From positions 2,976,001 through 3,040,000 of the forward strand of contig NZ_CP072036.1 in assembly GCF_018847375.1 (NCBI RefSeq): DNA of 64,000 nucleotides, in the 5' to 3' direction. Positions 45,230-53,655 of the stretch are shown in pieces. A model generated the notes under the pieces. The model did no database searches and was not told the origin of the DNA. It saw only the letters and a list, made by a program, of their open reading frames with translations. The stretch is from Akkermansia massiliensis (GTDB taxonomy: Bacteria; Verrucomicrobiota; Verrucomicrobiia; Verrucomicrobiales; Akkermansiaceae). Every line of letters starts with the position of its first letter. Position 1 is the first letter of the stretch. Position numbers and translations under genes: made by a program.

Positions 45230-47485
45230 TTAAAGTTTAATCCATTGCGGGCAGAAAATGTCCTGCTCGTCCTCAATCTTTCCGGTAAACCACTGTTTTT
45301 GAATAAAAACCCTCTGCTGGTCTCCAAGCCATGCCCCCCACCAGGAAAAGGAGGAACAGGAAAGGACGAGTTCCTGCATGGACGTCAATTCCCGGAGGGC
45401 GTCCAGCGTCCCATGCTCATCCATGACTATTTCAAAACGCGTTGCTTCCGGAACGCCCTCCATCAATTTCCGGGCCAATTCCGGAGAATCGGAAAAGACG
45501 ACCAGCTTACTGATGTTGCCGGAAAGCCTCCGTAAAGCTTCATTAAGAAAGGGAACATCCGGCGTATGGTACATGTCTGTACGGTCAAGATAGTCCCCCA
45601 TCCTTATATGAACGCCGGCCACGCCCTCCTGGACGGGAGCAATAAGAGGAGCAAACAGGGAACGGATTTCTTCCGCAACATCCTTGAAATACCGCTCACT
45701 CTGGAAATACCCTCTCAAGGCGCCGTAGCGAACCGTTTCAGGAATGGGATGGTAGGAAAATCCGGGTTCCCTGTATGTCACGGGATCGTTATAACCGCCG
45801 TCCGGGCACAGCGAACAGGCCTCACCCAGATAAGTCATCAGCTCCCAGGTCTCGGAACTGTATCTCCAGGGAATACGGCATCCCACACCCAGCCGGAGAG
45901 CATGCGCATAGGCAGCAGCTATCTGGAACAGATGATTGCACGTACGCGAGCCGGGCATAAACTGCGTCGTGACGTAACCGGGAGATGCCGGAACAGAAGC
46001 GGGACGCAAGGATAAAAATTTACCGGTAACAGTCTTCTGCGGTTTCCGGGCATCCAGGCAAACCGTGCCCAGCAGGTCAAAAGGATGTTCATCCCTGTCG
46101 GATCGCCTTTCAAGACACTGAAGGTGCAAATGGCGGGAATTACCCGGAGCATGCTGGGAAACCTGGAACCCCAGCTCTTCCAAAACATAACTCAGGAAAT
46201 CGGCAGACCACAGGGATTGTTGCTTGTAGACTTCCATAAATGCACACAAATCATTCTCCGGAGTGTGATTTCCTTTCCCCTGTTTCTTCATGTATTGCCT
46301 GAACGCGGGCGTCATCACCCCGCGCATCAGGCGCACGTCCCGGAAACTTAATCGTAAGATTCCTCCGGGTTTTAGAGCACGGAAGGCTTCCGTGAAAAAT
46401 CGGCAGGCCTCTGCAGGCGTTACTGTTCCAATGACATGCTCCAGATAAAAAGCGTCTACGGAATCGTCCTTCCACGGGAGCGGCCTGGTAATATCATAAT
46501 TGGGAGCGTCCAGATTCAACCAGCCATTCAACCTCCGGGTGCCGCACCCCAAATGGATATACAGCAGAGGAGATTGGTCCATGATTTCCACGTTGCCGGA
46601 AGAAAGGCGGCGTTCAGCCCATAACCGGGCCAGGGACGGCATGTCCGGCCGCTGGAATATCTCCGTTTCAGATCCGATAAACCGTTCTCCCTCCAAAAGG
46701 AGCTGCTCCATAGGCCACATCTGCCATCTCAGCTTCAGTTCACCCTTGGAGCCAATGCTCCACCAGCCATAGCAGGAAGTATCCCGTCTCCTGAACGCCC
46801 CGTTGGAATAAAACAGCATTTCCCCTTTCCAATGAAGATGAACAACATCGCACACAGCGGAGGGAATTTTGTAATTAAACGAATACAGGGCCTGCATGAT
46901 GTCGGGAGAACACCAGTGGGCCGTTACCATGTCATTATCCCGTTCCGGGTAATAAACATTGGACATGTAAAGCCGTTTCGTGGATTTCAAGCGGCCTTCG
47001 AGCCTGCCTGCCAGTTCACCTACGATCACATCCTCTGCCCCGCATTCCGCAAAACCCGGCGCATTCACCAGCTTTTCCACCATGCTGCGCTTCAGCAGGT
47101 AGCCCGCCCCTCCGCTCGGTGAATTGCGAAGCGCAACCATCGCATCCCCAATCAGATCATAATCTTCATCTATCAAGGAGGTCAACCGGCTCAATTCCAA
47201 ATACGTATCGTCATCACATTTAAAGAGCCATTCAAATTCGTAATTCTCCAGCGCGTAACGAAAGAAGGATTTCACTTTTGCGGGGAGCTCGTTGTAGCCA
47301 TCGGGCGCATCAAGCCCCACCGTATCTTCTTCTTCCCCCTCCGGAACCCGGTTTCCTCCTACAAAGAACATGCATTCAACGTTCTGCGCGGGATGGGCCA
47401 GCCAGGTAGACCTTACCGCTTTCCGTTTATCTCCCGTTCCATGGCATGAACAAATGCCTACGACAATATTTGTTTTCTTTTTCAT
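45230..47485 (-). CDS. Chimera: GT31 galactosyltransferase + KWDxWG-like module + SAM methyltransferase + GT11 alpha-1,2-fucosyltransferase
   Basis: The product has 751 residues; the start at 47485 has GGGAGG seven bases upstream. Residues 1-~200 are GT31 beta-1,3-galactosyltransferase-like: DKRKAVRSTWL, WLFKCDDDTYLELSRL, GGAGYLLKRS and AEDVIVG. Residues ~215-275 hold a diverged KWDxWG module (LKLRWQMWPMEQL). Residues ~295-440 are a methyltransferase-like domain (YIHLGCGTRRLNGWLNLD, FRALKPGGILRLS). Residues ~490-751 are GT11: FMPGSRTCNHLFQIAAAYAH, GVHIRMGDYLDRTD (HxRxGDY, donor site) and SCSSFSWWGAWLG. GT11 builds the H antigen Fuc-alpha-1,2-Gal, the acceptor for GT6. The gene starts 17 bp after the GT4 stop. 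Confidence 0.87.
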   Translation of the reverse strand: MKKKTNIVVGICSCHGTGDKRKAVRSTWLAHPAQNVECMFFVGGNRVPEGEEEDTVGLDAPDGYNELPAKVKSFFRYALENYEFEWLFKCDDDTYLELSRLTSLIDEDYDLIGDAMVALRNSPSGGAGYLLKRSMVEKLVNAPGFAECGAEDVIVGELAGRLEGRLKSTKRLYMSNVYYPERDNDMVTAHWCSPDIMQALYSFNYKIPSAVCDVVHLHWKGEMLFYSNGAFRRRDTSCYGWWSIGSKGELKLRWQMWPMEQLLLEGERFIGSETEIFQRPDMPSLARLWAERRLSSGNVEIMDQSPLLYIHLGCGTRRLNGWLNLDAPNYDITRPLPWKDDSVDAFYLEHVIGTVTPAEACRFFTEAFRALKPGGILRLSFRDVRLMRGVMTPAFRQYMKKQGKGNHTPENDLCAFMEVYKQQSLWSADFLSYVLEELGFQVSQHAPGNSRHLHLQCLERRSDRDEHPFDLLGTVCLDARKPQKTVTGKFLSLRPASVPASPGYVTTQFMPGSRTCNHLFQIAAAYAHALRLGVGCRIPWRYSSETWELMTYLGEACSLCPDGGYNDPVTYREPGFSYHPIPETVRYGALRGYFQSERYFKDVAEEIRSLFAPLIAPVQEGVAGVHIRMGDYLDRTDMYHTPDVPFLNEALRRLSGNISKLVVFSDSPELARKLMEGVPEATRFEIVMDEHGTLDALRELTSMQELVLSCSSFSWWGAWLGDQQRVFIQKQWFTGKIEDEQDIFCPQWIKL

Positions 47486-47502
47486 GGTTTTTCCTCCCAT
47501 TT

Positions 47503-48549
47503 CTAAGCCGGCAGTTTTTCCACCGCGTCAAAGACTTCCTCCCAGCTGGCTACAGACGCTTCCAGCCCTCCAAGCTCCAGTCCACGCTCCCGCGCCGCGT
47601 GGGCCATGTCGGACCTCAGGTTGGGTTCGTAGGCCATCTTGCTGGCGTAGTAGATAAAATCCCTTTCATGGTCGCACAGCCATCCGGTCTTGCCATGCTC
47701 CACCATCTGCCTCCAGCCTCCACGGTTGTCCACCACAAGCACGCTTCCGCTGGCCATGGATTCAAAACCGACACGCGGCCAGTTCTCCGTCGTGTCCGTC
47801 GGTTGGAGCACGATTTGGCAGTGCTTGTAAAAGTCCTGCTGGCTCACCTCCCTCTGGTCGCGGGCCGTGCGTATCCAACTGTAAGGCTCTCCGATTTTCT
47901 CCCGGCTCCTCTGGTCAAACCCCAGAAAAAGGCCACGCTTGAAGACAGGCGCCACGAAATATTCATAAATATGGAGCGTATTGGCCGCAAATTTGTCCGC
48001 GTCCTGGCGCGAGATGCGCCCGCAGCCGAAGTATTCCTGCGTCCTCTCCTCAATGAAAGGGAAGGATTCGTTGTGGAAGTAAGGCTTGAACGTCATGAAA
48101 GCAATGGTAGGGTCGTCGTTGCAGCGCTTGAGCAGGGGCATGTTCTTCTGCCTGACTTCCTCGTTCTGGTAAAGGAACATGGCAATGAGCCCCTGCTTCA
48201 TGAGTTCCTTTTCCTTGTTGAAAAGCCAGGTCATGCAGTTGACAAAGATGGTGCGTTTGGTGCGCTGGCGAATGGCGGGCATGTTTTCCAGAAATTCTCC
48301 GTTGCAAAATCCGATGATGGCATCCCCTTCCTGCAGGACTGTCCAGTCATTGGGAGCGTGGATATGGACGCCCAGACGGATCATTTCCAAATAAAGGGCT
48401 TCATTTTCAAATCCGCCGTTGGTGGGGATGATATGCACGTCAATACCCATGTGGAGCCAGACCAGAATCTGGTGGTGGAGTTCGGTTCCCGCGCCCCCGT
48501 AGAGACTGGGGAACCCGTTGACATAGATCTTTTTCAATGTGGTGCTCAT
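47503..48549 (-). CDS. GT4-like (GT-B) glycosyltransferase
   Basis: The product has 348 residues. The N-terminal half has FPSLYGGAGTELHHQILVWL, the GG-containing loop of GT-B enzymes. The C-terminal half has IVLQPTDTTENWPRVGFESM followed by GSVLVVDNRGGWRQMVEHGK, the family's E-x7-E and nucleotide-sugar-binding region. There are no signal or membrane segments, so the enzyme is cytosolic. It is the first gene of the minus-strand glycosyltransferase run. The sugar and acceptor are unknown; as the only simple GT4 enzyme it may act on the polymer core. Confidence 0.85.
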   Translation of the reverse strand: MSTTLKKIYVNGFPSLYGGAGTELHHQILVWLHMGIDVHIIPTNGGFENEALYLEMIRLGVHIHAPNDWTVLQEGDAIIGFCNGEFLENMPAIRQRTKRTIFVNCMTWLFNKEKELMKQGLIAMFLYQNEEVRQKNMPLLKRCNDDPTIAFMTFKPYFHNESFPFIEERTQEYFGCGRISRQDADKFAANTLHIYEYFVAPVFKRGLFLGFDQRSREKIGEPYSWIRTARDQREVSQQDFYKHCQIVLQPTDTTENWPRVGFESMASGSVLVVDNRGGWRQMVEHGKTGWLCDHERDFIYYASKMAYEPNLRSDMAHAARERGLELGGLEASVASWEEVFDAVEKLPA

Positions 48550-48799
48550 GAAATAATGGAGTTAGATGTTGAACGAATTCATTGATGGACGCTAGCACGC
48601 TGCCTTTTAAGCTGGCAATGGGTAAATTTTGAAAATATGGCAAAGAAATACGTGCCACCGGAGAAGAATCCCCTCCCTTTTCCCACGTTGCCATCCGCCT
48701 CAAAAACTCACCAAATATCATAACGTTCCCGACGTGTTTACGTTGCTGGTTTTTGATTCATGGTAGTCGCAACCATTGAACAAACATCATTTCATTACC
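48550..48799. other. Divergent spacer at the head of the glycosyltransferase run
   Basis: This holds the promoter region of the minus-strand run and of the plus-strand RHS fragment. No gene is supported. Confidence 0.4.
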
Positions 48800-49093
48800 A
48801 TGAACAACACTTTCAATATCGGCGCCATGGACACCGTCTATCCCTTCATTCCCATGTACCCCAACGGACAGCCCCAGGGCAACTTCCTGGTCAACGGACT
48901 CTCCGCTCCCGTCCTTATCCCCAAACGAACTGCTTCCAACAACACCCGGCACGAATAGTCCGGATACCTCAAGGTCATGGCTCCCGCCACCTGTTTTCTC
49001 CACCTTCACGCCCACTCCTCCATCTCCCTTTCCATCCCCACCAAGGATCTGGAACTCTCCACGGAGCCGGGTTCAGACGCATGGTATAACCGA
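48800..49093 (+). pseudogene. N-terminal fragment, possibly of the RHS protein, with an in-frame stop
   Basis: From ATG 48800 the frame reads MNNTFNIGAMDTVYPFIPMY to a TAG at 48956-48958, and continues in the same frame (SGYLKVMAPATCFLHLHAHS through [14 protein letters not shown]) to about 49093, where G/C-ending codons stop and AT-rich DNA begins. The persistence of G/C third-position bias after the stop indicates one decayed gene with a nonsense mutation. It may be the original 5' end of the RHS gene found further downstream; that link is inference. Confidence 0.35.
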
Positions 49094-49230
49094 ACATCAT
49101 TGCTTATATTAATTTTATTATTTATTTTAAATATATTATATTTTTTATAAGTATTTTATTATATGATGAAGAAAATCAAAATTTGAGTAAATATTATAGC
49201 TTGCACTCTTTCTCTTATTTTCATGATTAT
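49094..49230. other. AT-rich insert between gene fragments
   Basis: About 140 bases, nearly all A and T (e.g. 49099-49165), with no reading frame. It separates the N-terminal fragment from the atpD remnant, and differs sharply from the ~60% GC surroundings. Confidence 0.6.
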
Positions 49231-49522
49231 AGCATCTTCAATGTGCTGGGTGAAGCCGTGGACGAACGCGGCGCGCTCTCCTGCTCCGGCATGAAAAGCA
49301 TTCACCGCAGCGCTCCGCCGCTGGACGAGCAATCCACCAGCACGGAAGTGCTGGAAACGGGCATCAAAGTAATCGACCTCATCTGCCCTTTCGCAAAATC
49401 GGCGCCTTCGGCGGCGCGGGAGGGGGGAACGCACCCGTGAAGGGAACGACTTGTACAATGAAATGATAGAATCCGGCGTGATTAACCTGGAAAAGCCGGA
49501 GGAATCCAAGGTGGCCCTGGTC
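49231..49522 (+). pseudogene. atpD: Remnant of atpD (F1 ATP synthase beta subunit) with internal deletions
   Basis: The frame reads [14 protein letters not shown], then [20 protein letters not shown] and [12 protein letters not shown], the well-known F1-beta sequence. Just before the P-loop the frame breaks, and after a second break it resumes as [17 protein letters not shown] and [15 protein letters not shown], which lies ~35 residues further along in an intact beta subunit. So the P-loop (GGAGVGKT) is deleted and the remnant cannot be functional. The end joins directly to RHS sequence at [11 protein letters not shown] full atpD must exist elsewhere in the genome. Confidence 0.85.
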
Positions 49523-50984
49523 ATTGATGGTTTTACAGTGAGCCAGACGAACCATGCGGGCATTCATTCCTCGCAGGAACGCTCCTATACCTCTACAGGC
49601 ATGATTCTGCATCAGACGGATGCCCGGGGCAATGCCACAACGATTGAAACTGACTTAGACGGACGACCAGTCAAATCCACGGATGCAGCCGGCAACGTAA
49701 CCACCACCAGCTACCTGCCCTGCTGCGATGCTGTGGCTTCCATCACCGATTCCATGGGAGGTACTACTTGCTATTCCTACGACATCCAGGGAAGAAAGAT
49801 AGCCGAATACGGCACGTCCCTCCAGCCGGCCAGTTTCGCCTACGATGAAGCCGATCGTATGGTCTCACTGACTACTTTCAGGGTGGACGAAGGGGACATC
49901 ATCACTGATCCTTCCGGCCGCGCCGACGGGGACACTACCACCTGGCTCTACGACGAGGCCACGGGAATGGAACTGAAGAAAACCTATGCCGACGGCTCCT
50001 GCGTTCTCAGAACCTACGACCAGTTCAACCGTCCGGAAACCGTCACCAAGGCCAGAGGCATTGTCACGACGTACGCCTATGCTCCATTGACAGGAGAACT
50101 TGTCTCCGTCTCCCACAGCGACGATACTCCGGGATGGGAGTTCTCCTACAATCATCTCGGGCAGATGACTTTTATCCGGGACGCCTCCGGCCTCCGGGAA
50201 CTTTCCCATGACAGTTACGGCAGAATGGTTCGGGACACTTCCTTTGGAACGGTAGAAAGCAGCCTTCAGGAAGACTTCGACACGTTCGGACGTTCCACCG
50301 GCTACCGCCTCATGACCGGAACCCGCACGGTGCAGCACTCCCATCTTGACTACGATCGGAAAGGTGGCATGATTGGGATGAATCTGGATGGTTTGGCCTC
50401 TTCCTTCACTTGGGAATACGATGAAACCAGCGGCTTCCTCAACCGGCTCACCTACCCCAACGGCATGGTTCGCAGCAACATCTATCTACCATCCCAAGCT
50501 CAACCTCGTGGCTTCCATTGGCTATGAGAAGCAGGGAAATGGAGGCATGGCCGCCGGCCATGAATACCAGTATGATGCCCTGACGCGTCCAGTTCAACGC
50601 CGGGACTCCTGGGATGGAACCACTCCTGCCACGCTAAGAGATTTTACCTACAATAGCCGCAGTGAATTGACTGGAGATCAACTCAGGGAGAGAGGCAGCT
50701 ACAGCTACCGGTACGACAACATCGGCAACCGCAAGACTGCACGGGAACTGGAGGAAGAAGTATCCTACAATGCCAACCGGCTCAACCAGTACACGGACAT
50801 TACCAGAAATACGGAACCATTCATTCCCACTTACGATGCAGACGGTAATCAGACCAGGATCAAGACCTCGACAGGCATTTGGAAAGTGAGCTATGATGCC
50901 AATGACCGCCCTGTGTTATTTTACTCAAGAAGACGGAAGAACCGTGATTACTTGCTCCTACGATTACCAGGGACGCCGCTTTGA
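49523..50984 (+). pseudogene. RHS/YD-repeat core, frameshifted twice
   Basis: The core is a run of YD-repeats: [87 protein letters not shown] and further units. RHS repeats form a shell that encloses a C-terminal toxin. The frame breaks at 50480-50487, where ATCT occurs twice (removing one copy restores [10 protein letters not shown]), and again at the TTTT of 50919-50922 (removing one T restores PVLFTQEDGRT). The 5' end is missing and replaced by the atpD remnant. Both breaks are at short repeats, so slippage is the likely cause. Confidence 0.8.
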
Positions 50985-52251
50985 GAAAAAAGTAGCAGTT
51001 AATGGTTCAACTGTCAGCCATGCATGGTATCTATACCAGGGCTATTTGCAAATAGCTGAACTGGATTTGATGCGTCCTTCTTACAGACTTGTGAAGACCT
51101 ATCTGTGGGATCCTACAGAATCGACTGCTACGCGCATCCTGATGATGACCAACTGGAAGGAGGATGGAACAAGTGTCAACGAGCATCTTTACTTCATGCA
51201 TGATATGCTCAAAAACGTCACTTCCATCTTCGACTGTAAGCAGACGCGAAGGGCGCGCTATGAATATGCCTCCCTTGGAGCCCTAATCACGGCGCAGGGC
51301 GACAGGGCTCAGGAAAACAAGTTCAGGTTTTCCTGCGAGTTCATGGACGACGAGCTTGGCCTGATCTACTACAATTACCGCTACCTGAATCCTACAGATG
51401 GCAGGTGGATTAACAGGGATCTTATTCGGGAATACGGAGGACGAAACTTATATGGATTTATCAAAAATAGAATTTTTAAACAACTTGATTATCTTGGTCT
51501 ATATATATTAATTAATGCTACTGAATCTGTAAAATACATATATCATGATGGACTGGTTTTTCCTTCAAATTTGTCAGATGCCTATGAAGGAACAATAGGT
51601 CATTGTCCAAAATGCGGATGTGTGTTAGTATGGATCCATGGTTATAATACTACTCTAGCAGAAGCGATGACAAGATTTGAAGTGGTTGAAAAAGCTTATA
51701 AGAGTTCGGAAGGAAAATGCGATGTTTATGGGTTTGCGTGGAACGGGAATCCTGGTGCTTCAAACTTTAAAGACGCGGTAAAAGGTTCTAGATTTACAGG
51801 ATCAGGTGCATTTTCTCATTTTCTTAGAGATTTAAAAGCCAAATGTCCTAACATAAAAGTACATATCGGAACTCATAGCTTAGGAGCTGGAGTAGCTCTT
51901 GAAGCATTGGCTCATGGGGAAGATATCGGCAATATAGGCAATGTTTTCTTGGCCAATCCTGCAGTTGACAATGAGTCTCTGGAACCAGGAGAAGAATTTG
52001 AAAAAGCTCCTGCTAATGCTGATTCTATTCATTTAGCAATCAGCAAAGAAGATGATATTTTAGAATTCGTTTATCCACTTTCTGAATTCAATGTGGCTCT
52101 GGGAGAGAATGGCCCAGATCATCCCGAAAATGTGCCAGCAAATGTAATAACTCATGATTTTACGAATGACTTTGGCGACAACCATGGCGCTGTTTATATC
52201 CCTTCTAATAATTCGAATTTTTGGAATATAGCCAGCGGATTATTTAAATGA
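50893..52251 (+). CDS. RHS C-terminal part with alpha/beta-hydrolase (lipase-like) toxin tip
   Basis: The intact frame from ATG 50893 has 452 residues. Residues ~20-200 finish the RHS core, ending in the hallmark LGLIYYNYRYLNPTDGRWIN and GGRNLYGFIKN...LDYLGLY. After ~200 the base composition falls to AT-rich, as is usual for exchangeable tips. The tip (~200-452) has VLVWIHGYNTTLAEAM (~243) and GTHSLGAGVALEAL (~325), the oxyanion-loop His and nucleophile-elbow Ser of an alpha/beta hydrolase like DUF900 proteins; a late Asp and His complete a plausible triad. The predicted role is a lipase or esterase effector used against competitors. Whether it is translated is unsure, since the upstream frames are broken. 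Confidence 0.75.
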   Translation: MMPMTALCYFTQEDGRTVITCSYDYQGRRFEKKVAVNGSTVSHAWYLYQGYLQIAELDLMRPSYRLVKTYLWDPTESTATRILMMTNWKEDGTSVNEHLYFMHDMLKNVTSIFDCKQTRRARYEYASLGALITAQGDRAQENKFRFSCEFMDDELGLIYYNYRYLNPTDGRWINRDLIREYGGRNLYGFIKNRIFKQLDYLGLYILINATESVKYIYHDGLVFPSNLSDAYEGTIGHCPKCGCVLVWIHGYNTTLAEAMTRFEVVEKAYKSSEGKCDVYGFAWNGNPGASNFKDAVKGSRFTGSGAFSHFLRDLKAKCPNIKVHIGTHSLGAGVALEALAHGEDIGNIGNVFLANPAVDNESLEPGEEFEKAPANADSIHLAISKEDDILEFVYPLSEFNVALGENGPDHPENVPANVITHDFTNDFGDNHGAVYIPSNNSNFWNIASGLFK

Positions 52252-52296
52252 TGAATAAATTACGCATTTCTCATAATTTAATTATGCTAGTTTTCT

Positions 52297-52950
52297 ATGA
52301 AAATAAAAAAAATGAACAATAAATTGGGAATAGTAAAATTTCTGGTTGGAGTTAGTATATTTATAATTACATTATTCATATTTTTTCCTCTTCCGTTGGT
52401 TTATACCTGTCTTTATATCAAATATAGCGTAAATCCATCCGACATAACCCCAGAAGTTTTTGAAAAAACAGTTGATAAGAAACCAAAAGATTTACATAGC
52501 TTATTAAGCATTTTTCGTAAGAAAAGCACATCCATGAATCAATATCTTTCTAAAATGAAAAATATTGATGAAATCCGCGATGACTTAAAGAAAGGAACGC
52601 CATACCTAATGAATAAGGTTAAATTTGATAAAATTAATTGGTTTTTTAGTGAAAAAGATAAAGAAAAAGTAAAATATATATACGACATCCCCCTCTTCTC
52701 AACATGGTCTCAAGCAGAGGGAATGGGTAATTATGATGCAGTTGGTTACTTTTTTCTTGATGATGAATTGAAAATTCTAGGATGGAGTATAGGATGTATG
52801 ATATTAGGTTCCCAATATCTTGAGGGAAGAGCCACGCCTGATATTTATAAAGTGCATCCAAGTTATGTAATTCCGATACATATTTTTAATCCCAATGATT
52901 CTTTATTGAAGGCAGAAGAGTTATCCAAATTTGCTTGTTGTGTTAAATGA
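52297..52950 (+). CDS. AT-rich membrane-anchored protein, candidate immunity protein for the RHS tip
   Basis: The product has 217 residues. One strongly hydrophobic segment (VKFLVGVSIFIITLFIFFPL, ~14-35) anchors the N-terminus. The rest is Lys-rich and soluble, with DLHSLLSIFRKKSTS and IPLFSTWSQAEGMG. No family is recognised. It begins 45 bp after the toxin-tip stop, in the same AT-rich block and direction. That is the standard position of the cognate immunity gene of an RHS toxin, and a periplasm-facing anchor would suit protection against a lipase. Function is inferred from position only. Confidence 0.6.
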   Translation: MKIKKMNNKLGIVKFLVGVSIFIITLFIFFPLPLVYTCLYIKYSVNPSDITPEVFEKTVDKKPKDLHSLLSIFRKKSTSMNQYLSKMKNIDEIRDDLKKGTPYLMNKVKFDKINWFFSEKDKEKVKYIYDIPLFSTWSQAEGMGNYDAVGYFFLDDELKILGWSIGCMILGSQYLEGRATPDIYKVHPSYVIPIHIFNPNDSLLKAEELSKFACCVK

Positions 52951-53110
52951 AAATTAAAGAAATATCATTCTGTAAAAGCTGTTTACAAATCATAAAATAT
53001 TATTTACCTATTTTAAATATAACAAAAAATCTATGCATGATTCTTGTTTTTTTCATAAAAATCATCCACATGAACTTTAAAAACTACAAGTATATCATAA
53101 ATTATTTAAC

Positions 53111-53635
53111 ATGAAAACTAATATTATATTCCTTTCGATTTTTTTAGCATTAAACTTATTAGGATCTTGTACATCCATAACCCCCAAAAAAGAAGAAACA
53201 AGAAATCCCTATATTCCACCTTATTATCTACATTACAATACTCCTGCCTACATTGTAGGAAAAGATATGATTAGAAATTCATTACAATCATACTGGGATT
53301 TGTCGTCAAACATGACTCCACAACCAAATCTTAATCCGTATGATAAAAAATGGAATGGAAGCGAAGCAGCCCTTATGTTAGCGGCAGCTATCGGGGATAT
53401 TGATACCATGAAGAAATTACTCGAATTAGGGGCTGATATTAATGTTGCTTCAAATGAAATGAAGCTACCCTCTATGACCTTTCCCTACAAAGAAACTGCC
53501 TTACATTATGCTGCTCGTACAGGACAAATAAGTGCCTACAATTTTCTGATTAAACAAGGAGCTAACCAGAATTTGAAAAATACTGACAGAAAAACAGCCA
53601 AGCAATTACTGGAGGCTAAATTAAAAAATAATTAA
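53111..53635 (+). CDS. Ankyrin-repeat lipoprotein
   Basis: The product has 174 residues with a signal peptide and lipobox (LNLLGSC, Cys20). Two ankyrin units are visible at ~85-170: ALMLAAAIGDIDTMKKLLEL followed by GADINVAS, and TALHYAARTGQISAYNFLIK followed by GANQNLKNTD. Ankyrin repeats bind proteins. The AT-rich composition matches the toxin tip and the preceding gene. Ankyrin lipoproteins are frequent next to polymorphic toxins and could be a second immunity protein, but nothing else shows this. Confidence 0.75.
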   Translation: MKTNIIFLSIFLALNLLGSCTSITPKKEETRNPYIPPYYLHYNTPAYIVGKDMIRNSLQSYWDLSSNMTPQPNLNPYDKKWNGSEAALMLAAAIGDIDTMKKLLELGADINVASNEMKLPSMTFPYKETALHYAARTGQISAYNFLIKQGANQNLKNTDRKTAKQLLEAKLKNN

Positions 53636-53655
53636 AATTATCCTGTCTCTTCGGA

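Noticed and set aside
48758..49015. Minus-strand frame of 85 codons
   Set aside because: Gly/Val/His composition typical of antisense; overlaps the better-supported plus-strand fragment.
49451..52251. A single intact RHS gene
   Set aside because: The repeats are in three different frames, with breaks at 50480-50487 and 50919-50922, and the 5' end is atpD sequence.
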